Assembly (NCBI GenBank): GCA_942486035.1
Contig: CALNXK010000008.1
Location: 1,861,001 to 1,925,000, forward strand
DNA from: Porites lobata
Taxonomy: Eukaryota > Cnidaria > Anthozoa > Scleractinia > Poritidae
Direction: 5' to 3'
Length of the DNA: 64,000 bases
Shown: positions 48,197 through 61,126 of the stretch, piece after piece
How positions within the stretch are numbered: the first letter of the stretch is position 1
Layout of the letters: every line of letters begins with the position of its first letter
Program-made: the position numbers and the translations under genes
Notes under the pieces: model-generated
Databases searched by the model: none
What the model was told of the DNA's origin: nothing
The model's input: the letters and a program-made list of their open reading frames with translations, nothing else

Positions 48197-50650
48197 ATAC
48201 CTTAACTTAATGTCCGTGTGAATCAAGTCAGGGGTGACGAATCTGATGCAAGAAACTTGTGAAAAAAGAAACTAACGTGTGGGCAAGCTTTACCCTAAAC
48301 TGTTCACAGTCCCCTATTTTTCCGTAAGATTGAGCGCTTTGCGTTATGGTTTGCCATCTTGTATGCAATGAGTGTTAAATCTTCTTAGGGGCCACGAACG
48401 CCCTCCCCCTCGGTACATTATATATGAAACCAAGATGGCCGCTTGTACTGGTAAGCGCTCGATCCTGACGATCTTACAAAAAAATAGTTGACTTGTGAAC
48501 AGTCTAGCTTTTCCCCTTAAGACCATGAAGCAAAACAGTTTAATGAACGGCTTTAAAATTACGCAACGATTTCTTCTCACTGTCTCATTGGGTATGGGAT
48601 AGCTTACGGTTTGCGTCAAAAAGTGACAGCCGTTCTTATAGTGCGGGGAAGCGTCCAAGGACGGCTGACTTGTCCCTGCGTTCTCGGCGAACTATCAGGA
48701 ATTAGGGAAGAAAAAAATAACCTTTGGCACCCCAGGTAAGACTAACCGGGATTTACTTGCCCAATAAGGTGTAAAAGAGTTGACGGCTTCTTGAAAACAT
48801 GTAAAATGTAAAAATAAGAGGATGTTTTTAACAGTCAGTTTAATTTGTACCAGATCATTTTATATTTCAATGGTGAATGTTTAATTATTTCATGTAAATG
48901 ATATCGCAAGGTTTTAGGACAAAATTATTCACCCAATACTATGATGTAATAATAATAAAAAAACATTTTGGTTAAAGGATATATGTTCTATTTGAGCCAC
49001 TCACACACACGTTCCCCACCTAAAAAGATCGCGAAATTTCGCACCCTTGGACTCTTGAAAGCGAGTCACACGTTGGTTAAGAGGGAAAAACTCTGTCATA
49101 ATCCATGAGCTTGCAGGAAAATTACACCTATACGGGAGAGAAATCTGAGAAAAATATAGTCTAAGGTTTTGGTAGCCCAGTAAAGCCTCTTTTCGGCGAG
49201 TCTAGTCCACACGTATCCGGGTACTTTTGAATCTGCAACTTTTCTTTCCGGATACGGCTTCCGTCCACACGTATCCGTTGAATCTGGCATACGAATCCAA
49301 AACGTTTTGAATCCGCTCTCCAGATAGAGTGGAAATTTTTGATTACGTAATGAATCCGGAATCGTGAGGAAGCTAAATCGGGATATTTTTTTATCGGGTG
49401 ACTTAACCTTGTTAACCTTGTTCTTCGCATTTTTCTTTGATTTCTGGGCCGATTCTGTCATAAAATTGAGGCAGAATACGACCCACCGATGCTATATTCC
49501 CAGATGAGTCCTGGGTACTAGAGTGAATGGTGTCGGATCGTCGGATACGTGGTCGGATAAGGTCGGATGCTGGTCGGATACGTGTGGACGGGCAAATTCG
49601 ATTTTAATACGGATACGTGCGGACGTAGAAATTTTTGGATCTGCAAAGAAAAATTTGCGGATTCAAAAATATCCGAAAACTTGTGGACGGGGCCTTAATT
49701 GTGTTCTGTGGTTCATCTGGGTATCCTGTGCCACTGAGTGAACAGCCAAAGAACGCCTGACTGAAAGTTGACGTCACTTTGCAAACCACTTTGAGCTTCG
49801 TGCAGTACGACACGAACGTCCAACTAAATATTGTATTGAAATTTTTTTAGAGATGAATTCCTCGTAAAGATGTTAATTCGTTTGTCGATTATAAGCCGAT
49901 AATTGACTCGATCTTAAGGATGCTTGGGAAAGGAAGCTGTCTTTTACCGCGAAATGTTGCTCAGAAGACTACCGCTCTGTTAAGATCCCAACTGCAAACC
50001 AGGCAAGATCCTTACAAATTTATTTACCTACACCTATTTTTACCAACTCGTTGAATATTCTTTGTTTTGTTGGTTTAAATTGTCTTCGTAACTGGGGGAC
50101 TTTAGTTTCTTAGATTAATAAATAATAAACCTTGCTGTGTTTTGATCGCAACCGGTAGATGTTGGGGTGGGGGGGGAGGGGTTCGAGGTACTGTTACGTA
50201 AGAACCTTATGGGTAGGTGACCCTGTGAATGTTAAGGGTTTCAAGTCGTATAGTCTAAAGTAGTGTATAGAAGTGACAGAGTTTAAACTAGAATAGGGTG
50301 TAATTAAATGCAAATTGATTGCTGATAGCTATGAAGCAGGGTGTCTTTTTTCTTTTCGTTAAAAGTTAATCCATTTAAGGATGATGATTTTTGGTTTTTT
50401 ACCCAGGGGTACAAATTAAAAATGCAGTTAGACATGGCAGGTATAAGCTAAGAGTCTTAGGATCCCAGAAATACACAACCTTCCAAAGATTCAGCAAGAT
50501 TCTCAGCGAGTAGAAAACATTGAACTGTACTCTCTTATTTTACTCCTGGCATGCCCAATTGATGAAAATTGATCATCAGAAACCAATCAATGAAATTGAT
50601 ATAATCGATAAAAGTTAATCAAATTAATGAAATTGATGTGCTCAATTTAT
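48197..50650. repeat. Tandem duplication, block Y copy B (HECT 3' relic to L2HGDH intron 1)
   Basis: Partner of 32872-36680. It begins with TTA ACT TAA, the relic of the HECT C-terminus and stop, followed by the shared 3' flank. It then has the L2HGDH promoter and exon 1. No HECT coding sequence precedes it. Confidence 0.8.
49205..49692. mobile_element. MITE with GTCCACACGTATCCGG ends upstream of L2HGDH
   Basis: Left end gtccacacgtatccgggtac. On the complement the right end reads gtccacaagttttcggatat. Internal gtccacacgtatcc words recur in both orientations (for example 49272 and 49580). A relic of the same family, gtccacacgtatccctag, lies at about 34830 in copy A. Confidence 0.65.
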
Positions 50651-51319
50651 CAAATTTCATTGACTGGGCACACTGGGTTTTACTGATTTAAATGAGATTC
50701 TAATGCTAGTATCTTGTGATAACGGCTATAAAAAATGTGAAGTCTAGTCTTAACTACCTAGCTAAGATAACAGCTGACATCTATATTTTAAGGCAAGTGC
50801 TTTGTCTTGCCTCTAGCTAGCTGGAACCCTGCGAGAGTTGAAACAAGAGTGAATGAATGTATTTGCAAGGACAAGCAAGTAGTTATTAAGGGGAGATGTC
50901 AATTAGAATTGTCTGTCTTTTATTTTTAAATTTTAATTTATGATCTTAAAGTAAAGGACAGGGATTATTCTTTTTTACAAGTAATGTAATATTATAAAAT
51001 AATGTTGTTGTTTGCTTGACAGATGTTTAGCAACTCAGACTTCTTATGATGTGGTTGTTGTCGGAGGTGGGATTGTTGGGCTTAGTACAGCAAGGGAACT
51101 TATCATCAGGCATCCAACATTAAAGTTTGCTGTTGTTGAGAAAGAGAATGAATTATGTGAGTACAAAGACAGTCACTTGTTGCTTCTGGGACTCTTTTTG
51201 CATGAAGGTAGTGTTGCATATAGTCTTAAATTTGGCTGTAATGATACTCTCAAAGGAAATAGTAGTAATAATAATCATAATCACAATCATAATCATAATA
51301 ATCATCATCATCCTCCTCC

Positions 51320-51357
<38 letters not shown>

Positions 51358-54300
51358 TATAATAATAATAATACTTTGAAATCAAGGTTGAATGGTTGTG
51401 GGGATGAGAGCCACAACAAGTCTATATCCTATTTCATTTCCTAAGAAATGCACTGTCAATGAAATATAGAGCTCAGCTACCTTGTACTAACCCTAGGTCT
51501 CTGGATGTGGTTATTATGTTTTACAGTTGACTCTCTCTTAACGGACACCTCTATAAGACGGACACCTCTGTAAAACGGACACCTAGAGTTGGTCCCTGCC
51601 TTTGTTTATTCCCTTTATTTGACTGTCTATAAGATGGACACCTCTCTAAGATGGACACTTAGTGCCGGTCCCAAAGGTGTCCATCTTGGAGGATCATTGT
51701 CATCATCATTATCATCATCATCAACCACTACCCCTTAATCAGAGCAATTCAAGGGACTGTTCGTAGCCGTTGTCTAATCATGTCCCAACCCCCTTCCCCC
51801 TTCCCCACTTTGACAGCATAGTTCTACCATTTCATAAATAAACCCCAGTCTATCCAACCATATAACCCCTAGATTTTCTTTGAGGAAGAGCTAGCACTCA
51901 CATTTCATTATTTCTTGGATTTTTCTAGCTGTACATCAGTCTGGTAAAAACAGTGGTGTTGTCCATTCTGGTATTTACTACACCCCAGGCTCCTTGAAGG
52001 CCAAGCTGTGTGTAGAAGGATTGGACCTGGCATACAAGTATTGTGATGAGAAGAAGATTCCTTACAAGAAATGTGGAAAAGTATAACAAATCTTTTTTTT
52101 TCACATATTTGGGGTTTTCATTAAGAATTCTAGTAGCAGGAAAAAAGGTGTAAAGCTGTTGTAAGAGAATATGTGTAGTTTGAAAGAGGCTCCATGTCTG
52201 AATAAAAATTCTGCATAGTAAATGGAGAATTCTCCTGTATCTGGTGCCTAATGACCACCCTGTATTTTTTTGCGAATCCACCATCTTTTTTTTGGAGGGG
52301 GGAGGGGGGCATTATTAACATCATAACTGCCTGTGCATGGTGCCACATGCCTTAATGAACCCATTGTGATAAACCCAAGGGCAAAGGTGGACCCTCTAAG
52401 TTGTCCGGCAGAGCAGCGGCCATAATGACAAAGTTTCCCCAAATGACTGGGCAAGATAAGAGATTGGATTACAACATGATGTCAGTCAACACCCAGCTGG
52501 TGAAACAGCGGGGTTCCTTTACAGTCTTTTGATATTTCCTAGCATGATATGCTGTATTGGGACATCTTGAAAATCTTTTGATGACCAAAAAATTTTCAGT
52601 GAAAATTTAGTTTCACAACCCATCTGTACTTTCTTCAAAGAAATTTTAGGAACTTTGGGTTTCCACAAAAACGTCCCACCTAAAAGTGAGCCAAATTAAT
52701 TTCCAGCATAAAAAAAAATAGGGAAAGAAAATGAAAAAGAGGAAAGGAAGAGCAAAAGTGAAAGCTAAAGTGGAGGGGATAGTCAAATGTTTTCATTTAA
52801 AAACTGTCTTCTTTGAATATTTGCCCTCTTCACCTGCCTAAACTTTGAAATGTACAATTTGGTGTCTGGAACAATTTCACCTATTCCTCAACTTGTAATA
52901 ACATTTTGGGCAGTTTTAAATCCTATTGGCCAGTCGATAGTGAAAAGTAGGAAAAGGCTCAACTAGTTCCCAATGGCATTTTTAAGCAGAATTTTCAAGG
53001 TTGAATGGGTTACAACAATATTGATCAACTTCCATCCATCACAGTAAAAATATTGAAGGTGTGGTCCTGTTTTCCAAAACATTAGGCTAATGGTGTCTTT
53101 TTTTTTCTAGTGGTAATTGAAGTGTATGTTGTATGAAAGGATGGGTCTGTTATCTACTTTGAACATTTCTTTTTGCAATGTAGAATGATAGGAAGAAAGC
53201 TTCATTATTTTTATTAGTGGTTTGGGAATGACTAGTGTTATCACTTAATTAATTCTCACTGGTCACATGCTGATAATAATAATAATAAGTAACACATATA
53301 TAGGGCTAATTCTGTAAAGGTCATTAGCACTTCACAATAAAATGAGGAATTGTTTAAAGAAATGAATAATTAATTATAATTCACATGTAAAATTTACATG
53401 TCGTAGAAAAACATTTACATGTATATAAGAACTAATTACCGGTAGTGTTATTCATCCACCATTTCTCTCTTTCAGATTATAGTAGCTGTTGAAAACAAGG
53501 AACTACCAGAACTTAACAAGTTGTACCAGCGAGGTCTGGAGAATGGAGTTAAAGACCTGAAAGTCCTAAACTCCAAGGAAATAAAAGATGTTGAACCCTA
53601 TTGTGAGGTGAGTTTACGTTGAACCATGCACAGGAAAATATAAAAATGTTACAGTTTATCGTAATGGAAATTTTGCTTAAGCTGGTGGGATATGTAACAG
53701 TTGACAGAGTTTCTTGTCATCATTTGAGGGGTGCTTGGGAGACTGAGGACATGATTCATGACTCAAGTAATACAGTTTTTAGTACTGCCCAACTGTGGCA
53801 GACATAGAATACCAAGTTAGAGAGACTTTAATTTGGGACACACACTTGACGTAAGTCCTTCTGTTGCTGATAAACTAACATGTAATCAGTTTGTAACTTG
53901 ATGGTTTGTTTGCAGGCATGGGCAGACGGTAATTCAGTGCTTGTAAAGGATGCCTCATTCAAAGGTCCATGAGTCATGAGAGAGGCAGTCATCTTGAGAT
54001 GGTGGAATTTCTCATGAAAAGTTTCTCTACATTTCTTGTTTTGTTTTTAGGGTTTGGCTGCCATATTTTCACCCAATACTGGGATTCTTGACTGGGCAGA
54101 AGTGGCCAGAAATTATGGGGCTGACTTTAAGAAGGCTGGTGGGGATATCTACACTGGATTTGAGGTCAGGTTAATGTCAAACAGTGATAAAATGTTTATA
54201 GCTTAAATATTTATCTTAGTAAGATCAAGATGAGTGAACATGAATATTATTGAAGGTGTATTAATTAAGACTTAATCTTCCCTATGTACCACTAACAGTA

Positions 54301-57300
54301 GTCTGTCAATAGATTGTTGGTAGACTATCGGCTGACAGAATTTTATGGGAGCTCTTTTTCACTTTTACTAGTCACACAAGAGCCAATTGACAGTAAATTT
54401 TGTAAATCAATAGCCCCTTAGCTTGCAGCTCCCAGTCACGAGGCCTTATTCATGCAAAAAGTATGGGATTGAAAGCCCATTTTGAGGTGATTTACACAGA
54501 AGACTAAGATTGCCTAGATTTTATAATTATTGGAATATCTTGAAAATTATAAAGAGTTTCAGCGGAAAAAATACCCGGCCACAAGAGGTGTGTGTTCCAG
54601 CAATATATACTCCATACTTTTTCCATATTCAAACCATACTGTTTCAGGCATTTTTTTGAATTGCCACTTGGGAATGTTTTTTAAGCATATGTCAGTATTT
54701 GTTTAATACATGTGTTTATGTATCAAAATTAACATTATTCTTTTGCATTCTTTGTACCATGATGCTCTTATGTTTCATAAATATTGCATTGTTTGGGAGT
54801 TATCTGTGTTCTCCTCTACCCTGATTTTGAAGAGTTCTTGTGGCTACTCTTGTTTCCATCTGATGTACCTACTTCAGTGTCATGTTCTTGACGAGGAGTG
54901 GGGAAGGACGGGAGTGACCTCTAACCATATCAAAGTTATCATCTCCCCCTTCAGAAGAATGTTTTGGTTGGAGCTTCCCTCCCCTCACAAAATTTCAGAA
55001 TCATTCTTTCCAGTCTATTCCAGTTTTATTACCTTTAACTGGAGAATGCTGGGAGCCGTATATATTTTTCATTGAAACTTATCAGCCTGAACTTGTGTTA
55101 GGCCAAAACTCAAGTAAGTTTTTCTTTCAATGATGATATGGCTTTTTCAGGTCTCAGACTTCACGTGTAGTCCAGAGAGTAACCGTTCACAAGTTAAAGA
55201 AGCAGGTAAAATACCAACTTTGTTTTGTTAAATCACTTTATGATGCATGATTATCAGTTGTTTATTTAAAGAGGGTAACGCTAAACAGTAAACTGACAAA
55301 CCTGCAGCCCTCATTATGAAACAGTTAACAATTACAATAATATTAAAAATATACATAGAAAACTCTGAAATTACATTATTAAAGTACAACAGTAAAAATA
55401 CAAATAAAAATTTGTAAATAGGAAGCTATCACAATTATAAAAATTTATCCTTCCTGGCATGGGAGGGAAAAGGGACAGAGGAATGGGGAGAGAAGGAAAA
55501 GGTTGCCCACTATAGGAACCTACTTTTGTTCATTTCTTTGTCTGCTGATGTCCACAAATTCCTGATTGGCTGAGCCACAATGAGTGACCCTTTGACATGC
55601 GTTAAGTGAGAAACAATCATGATGCTGGTATCAAAGGAAATATGTTCTATTGGCATAAGCTTTGGATCAAAAGATCACAATTATGCCAATCAAGTAGTGA
55701 CACATTGAAACTTTTTCCTCTCCCTCACCCCCCCTTGCCCTTTTCTCCCCTTCTCCTCCCCTCCAAAGGAAGCTTTTTGAAAATCACTTTTGCCTGGCAC
55801 TGTTTCTTAATCGGTGTTTTACATTCTCCTTAGGTCACTCTCACCCAGTGACAGTTCACGGCAAAAATGTGGTAAGCTCCATGTTATTTGGGACCTTGTT
55901 TGTACTTGCCAGCCTAATAGTGTTTGCGTAGTGGATCTCCCTCACTTATATTTTAACAACTCTCTTATACGCAACTTTAGTGTGTTCAGTCAAAGTGCTT
56001 GGCCCCGCGAAACGTGTGTTATTCTCTTGTATCGGCGTAATTATCTGCCATGGAATCGTGATCATATGCACTTTCGTTGAAACTTAACTCATTTCAGGGG
56101 CACCCAACAAGATTATTGTTCAAAACCACTTAAACATAGCATTGTTAAACGTATTTTAGTATATAAACAGTAGATATAGGCATATTTTTATCCCCCCCCA
56201 AATTTTTCATCTGTCCGGATTTCCTAGCTGAAAGTCTAGTGATTAGAAAATTATAGGGATCAAAACTTACCTTTTCGGAAAATTTCAGCCAGAAAAAATG
56301 CTCCCGAAAATTGTAGGTGACCTTTTTAGGGTAAAAATCTGTTAAAAATGGGCAATTATACCATTTTTTAGATGTTCGAAAATCCTAGGAGAGGCACGCA
56401 AGCAAGAAATTTTACAACAAATGTTTCGAAAATTGTAGATCTCAAATCGTCTTCCGATCAGATATTTTCCGAAAATTGACGTTGGGTGCCCCTGCCATTT
56501 GACGAAAAGATAAAGAAATAGTTTTGCCTAAGGACTTTTGATGCATTTTATTTGCCTCTTGTATGATCGGCCAATAGTTGGTTGCCTAAAAAGCTCTGAA
56601 CTATCTTCAACTGTGTTGATGGCTTCTATTCCTTTACTTTAGAAGTTTTAAGGAAAGTTTTCAGAAAATTGCACAGGTGACAACAAACGCAATAACAACT
56701 ACAACAACAACAAATTAAAAACGCGCCCTAGTCATAATTGAACTATTCTTTAGTCCCCTCTTAGTTGCCGTTATGTTGTCACGTGTGGAGGTTTATACTC
56801 AGATCGTCTGGCAGAGAAGTCGGGCTGCCCGAAAGACCCTCGGATTGTTCCCTTCAGAGGAGAATACCTGAAACTCAAGGATGAGAAAAGCTTTCTAGTC
56901 AAAGGAAACATTTATCCGGTAGGTTTTCTGAGCAAGGAATCTTCATTAAGAAAAGCTAGATCAGTTTTAATAATAATTAAGCTCAAGTATCGTCTTTAGG
57001 CAAAATTGCGAGGATAGGATCTCGAAATTAAAATTTAAAAATGAACTAATTATGCATAAACCTTATCACAGTGGCATGTAATCTTGATGTCAGCCATAAT
57101 TTTTTATTAAAAAAATATGATTCAGGTATGTAAGTTATTAATGACGTCATTGTTTTGTGGTCATTATTTGCTTCTGGTACATAGAAGGTACAGAATTGCC
57201 AGAAACAAGTTTTCTTATCGCAAAAGTTTCAACACATTCGATATTTGTTTTCGTTTTCTGTATACAGTGCACGGATAGTTGTCAACCAAAAAGCGCACAT

Positions 57301-60089
57301 GAGCAAATGTGGTCTATGTGAATCTGTTGAATGCCGGAAAAACCTTCCACAGCAATAGCTACGACTCTGCCATTAGCAGTTTGATGTCGCAAAACGTACA
57401 GGGTAGTCTGTCCCTCCTGTTAAACCCGTTCTTGGCATTCAACTTAACACTTGTTCATTAATTAGTTACTTGACTGATCGATTAATGGATTAATTCATTC
57501 TTTGTAGGTACCAGATCCCAACTTTCCTTTCCTTGGGGTCCATTTTACACCGCGGATTGACGGCAGCGTGTGGCTTGGGCCCAATGCTGTTTTGGCATTC
57601 GCACGTGAAGGATACAAACTAACAGATGTGAATGTGAAAGACCTGATAGACGCTTTAGGATATCGGTATGTAGTTAACGCCTTGTTTGTCTGTGTTTTTG
57701 ACTTTGAAATCCACACAGTGGAAGTTGGAGAGAAAGTAACAATGTTTTATTATTTTATGTTTTAATGGGCTGTTGGAAAAACTATGTCAGTGTATTTAGC
57801 ATGAACGTACTAGCTGGGGACACAATTTTCACGTTTCCTATGGAAGCCGGGACCGCAATAGGCCACTTCCGAGTTCCCCCTGGCCTCTGTATCAAGACGA
57901 GGTTAAGTGCTCAGCCTTTGATATGGAAATGATTTTTTCATTCTCATTCAAATAAAACTCATTTCCACAAGAAAGGCTGTGCACTTGGCCCCATTTTGAA
58001 AGTGAAGGTTTTTGGAACTCGGAAGTGGTCATCCAAGTAATGCGAAGGTCTAGCCGCTTGCAGGAGGGCAAGGAAGCAGGAGTATTGGTCTGGCCCGGAT
58101 ACACATTTTTTCCTCACACAATTGGCGTGATGGGCTTAGAGCTTGAAGCAGCATTAACTTGTTGTCTATGCCCAAGTCACAAAAACAAACAAACAAAACA
58201 CGAGTTGGCGCTGTGCCTCAAGTGACAAAATTGTGGTATGATAGTACAGTAAAGTCAATGGCCCAAAACACCATAGTCAGAGCATTGTAGTTTGTATCAC
58301 AACAATTCAAGACAGTTGTTACATGCATCAGAGCTCTAGATGAGGGACGTTTGTGTCGAATAAAAACTTTTCAAGACCTGCTTGGTTTTCTATGTTTTGG
58401 AAAATAGAGTGGAGAAGTAGTTACGTCACGTTGCCGGGGTAGCAAAATTTCTGGATTCCAACAAACTGAAAACGTCACTCACAAAGTGAATTCGTACTAT
58501 TTCAAACGTCATCGATGTTATCGAATTTCATTTAATTTGTCAAATGTTGGCGAAATTTCCTGAGGTTGAATCCGAAAGGATCGTATCTAAGTTTAGAAAA
58601 AGTAGAAGAACATTTTTGTGTTGTGTTCACTTACTCTATAAAGCGGGCGCGTGAAATAAAGAAGTTTCATTTTGCAGTCGTGCAATGACGGCTAGGAAAT
58701 CTACAAAAAAGCGTGATGCGCGTACAAAGTTGTTGTTTTGCTAATAGAAGCCTATTGCTTTTTTGCCGTTCTCGTTGCCGTCGCCGTCATCGTTGCTTAA
58801 GCTCCCCATTGTTGTCATCCAGAAATTTTGCAACCATGGTAACGTGACGTCACACCTCAGCTCTCTATTAAGGCCTTTTACAATCGCAAAAGATGAATGT
58901 TTTTTCTTTTTACCAAAGCCGGGAAAAAAGGTGACTGACTTGACTGGTACCAAGGTGTAATTAAGCAAACTAACCATCTTGCCCATCCCAGCGCCATTTC
59001 TAAAGAAAAAAACGTAAAGAGGTGGTTAATCGTCTTTTGATTGTTGTGTTTCAGAGGTCTTAGAAAGCTGATGTTTCAGTATTTCACGTTTGGTGTTGGG
59101 GAATATTACCGTGGAATTGTCAAATCTGAGCAAGTCAAACAACTGCAGAGATATGTACCCAGTCTAAAGGTCGAGGACGTCGAGAGGTGAGGAACAATTT
59201 GATGTGTTTCGATTAAAATGAACATAAGGCTTAAAAATAATATGTTCATAGACAACGCAGGAGTATCGAGTAATTTGGGAGCTTAAGCAACCACCACGAC
59301 GGCGACAACGATAACGACAACGTCACTATACAATTGCACGTGCGTCACGCTTTTTGTAGTAAATTTACGACTCCGACGTAAAACCTCCCAATGCGAGCGA
59401 CGTGAGCATACAACCGCGAGTTTTCCTTTCTCTTTTTGAACCTGGATAAAGTCCTTAACAATTTAACTCCAACATCCAAGGAAGATCGCCTACATTTGAC
59501 AAATTAAGCGCGTCCAAATAAACGCAATAAAGTTTGAAAGGAAGAAAATTTGTTTTCGCTGCCGTCATTGTCGTCGTTGCTTAAGGTCGCTATTGGTCAC
59601 GCCCTAACTGAAAGCCATCTGTTCGTCACTTCATGTCCCGTTGTTTGTTTTGAAACTTGTCGCCAGTTTCCGTAGTCCGTAGTAATAGATAGGCCTTTTC
59701 TTAGCTTATTGCACAAACTTCACTTTCAAAGCGAAGCCTACAGCTCTAGTTCAAAAACATGTACTGTGACGATAGTATACTACACTATCAGTTGATGGCC
59801 CCACCATCATAACACGGCTGGGGGTAGTTAAAAAAAATGCTCATTTTAAAAGATCCCATAATAACATTGATACATATATTTTTAACCAATCAGAGGCCCC
59901 GCAGGAGTTCGTGCCCAGGCCATGGACAGTGATGGCACTTTAGTTGATGACTTCGTATTTGATGGAGGTACCGGGGACATAGGGAGCCGAGTCCTGCACG
60001 TGAGAAATGCGCCTTCTCCAGGGGCTACCTCCTCATTGTCCATCGCTAAAATGGTTGCGGAGAAAGTGGAGGAACGATTTCACCTCTGA
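49920..60089 (+). CDS. L2HGDH: L-2-hydroxyglutarate dehydrogenase, mitochondrial, 452 aa
   Basis: Eleven coding exons: 49920-50002, 51023-51156, 51929-52080, 53476-53607, 54051-54164, 55151-55205, 55834-55871, 56754-56918, 57508-57665, 59055-59186, 59894-60089 (TGA at 60087). All phases join; 452 aa against 463 in human. This FAD enzyme oxidises L-2-hydroxyglutarate to 2-oxoglutarate at the mitochondrial inner membrane. Exon 1 gives a basic leader (MLGKGSCLLPRNVAQKTT). Then comes the FAD fold YDVVVVGGGIVGLSTAREL, followed by HQSGKNSGVVHSGIYYTPGS, SPNTGILDW, CRYVVTCGGLYSDRLAEKSG, VPFRGEYL, FLGVHFTPRIDGSVWLGPNA, RGPAGVRAQA and LHVRNAPSPGATSSLSI, all family signatures. Intron 1 begins with GC rather than GT (CAG|GCAAGA); the matching exon at 35646 has GT. 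Exon 1 and promoter are duplicated upstream. Exons 6 and 7 are short but phase-consistent. Introns contain MITEs and an (AAT)n microsatellite. Confidence 0.94.
51261..51375. repeat. (AATCAT)n / (AAT)n microsatellite in L2HGDH intron 2
   Basis: Runs of aatcat, then atcatcatcctcctcct, then about a dozen AAT units. Length variation between individuals is likely. Confidence 0.9.
56095..56494. mobile_element. 400-bp hAT-type MITE in L2HGDH intron 7
   Basis: Ends CAGGGGCACCCAAC and GTTGGGTGCCCCTG are perfect 14-bp inverses, the CAGGGG form typical of hAT ends. The word CATTT touches or nearly touches both sides. I could not settle the exact 8-bp duplication. Confidence 0.75.
57860..58031. mobile_element. 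Short MITE in L2HGDH intron 9
   Basis: ggccacttccgagttcc on the left and ggaactcggaagtggtc on the right are inverse, 172 bp in all. Confidence 0.65.
58404..58869. mobile_element. 466-bp MITE in L2HGDH intron 9
   Basis: Left: aatagagtggagaag..., then acgtcacgttgcc and gcaaaatttctggat. Right: atccagaaattttgc, then ggtaacgtgacgtcac and ctctctatt. These are inverted and collinear. A gttgcttaagctcccc word inside matches the next element at 59275. Confidence 0.65.
59275..59596. mobile_element. Foldback element in L2HGDH intron 10
   Basis: Left gcttaagcaaccaccacgac and cggcgacaacg. Right gccgtcattgtcgtcgttgc and ttaag. These are inverse. Limits approximate. Confidence 0.55.
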
Positions 60090-60202
60090 GAGCCTTTGGG
60101 AAACCGATCATAAACTTTATAAAATTACATAAATTCATAGACATTTTATCAATAACATTATTTTGAGAGTGTGATAAGTAAATTCAATCTCTCGGCGAGG
60201 GT

Positions 60203-60672
60203 AACATACCTGATTGGTACTTGACTTCGCGTGTCTTTAATTTCTCATTTTTCGCGATTGTTAAAAAATCGCGAAATTAAAGACCCGCGAATGAAATAAA
60301 CACGCGAAATTTAGTACCCATATAGAAAATTCAAATCACAGAAACAAAAATAATATACAAGAGATATATCGACAAATATACTTTTACTAGTAAGTTCCAT
60401 TTTGTATCTTCTGTTGTGAAATAACGTTCGTTAATTTGCAAAGATTCCCTGTTTACCTTAAAGTTAATTTGTGAAATATGTGTTTTGCGTGCTCCAGTTT
60501 ATCTAGAACTATACGACTCAGAAAACTAAAATGAAGTTGAGAAACTTTAAGATCCTTGAATTGCGAAATTTAATGCCTTTTTTCACATTTGCATATTGAA
60601 ATCGCGAACATAAAAACGCCGCGAAATACTGTCTCACCAAAATCGCGAAATTAAGTACCAACGAGGTATGTT
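60203..60672. mobile_element. MITE downstream of L2HGDH (AACATACCTnnTTGGTACTT ends)
   Basis: Left aacatacctgattggtactt and right aagtaccaacgaggtatgtt are inverted. The interior is rich in tcgcgaaatt words. It starts about 115 bp after the stop, so it may lie in the 3' UTR. Confidence 0.7.
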
Positions 60673-60706
60673 ATTTTTGCTTTATTTCTCTTCACAATTT
60701 CGTTAA

Positions 60707-61126
60707 AGAGAACCTCCACTCTTACTACAGAATAAGTTTAAATCGAATAAAATTATGTTGATAAACAAATTTGTTCGAAATTTGTCCTTAAAAAAAGTGT
60801 TTATATCAGGAAAAGTGAATTTTAAAATCGCTTATTTTCACTTTCAAATTTCGCGGGCGCCGCCATCTTGAATAATTGTGACGTGTTACGGTTGCTCTAT
60901 TGTTCTGACACAAAGAGCTTTTGTTTAATAACAATAGGGCAACCGTAACACTTCACAATTATTCAAGATGGCGACGCCCGCAAAATTTGAAAACAAAAAT
61001 AGGCGAATCTAAAAGTTATTTCTTTCGGATACAAATGCTTTCTTTAAAAATATTTTAGATTGACTTGACTGTAACAGTTATTTCCTGTGATTTAAAGTTA
61101 TCTTTTTGTTGAAGTGGAGGTTCCCT
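60707..61126. mobile_element. 420-bp palindromic MITE with TTAA duplication
   Basis: TTAA flanks both sides (60703-60706 and 61127-61130). Ends AGAGAACCTCCACT and AGTGGAGGTTCCCT (complement AGGGAACCTCCACT). The centre holds a long hairpin: gccatcttgaataattgtgac and its inverse around 60870-60985. Confidence 0.85.

Noticed and set aside
51127..51444. Poly-Ile/Asn-rich frames in L2HGDH intron 2
   Set aside because: They are translations of the (AAT)n microsatellite.
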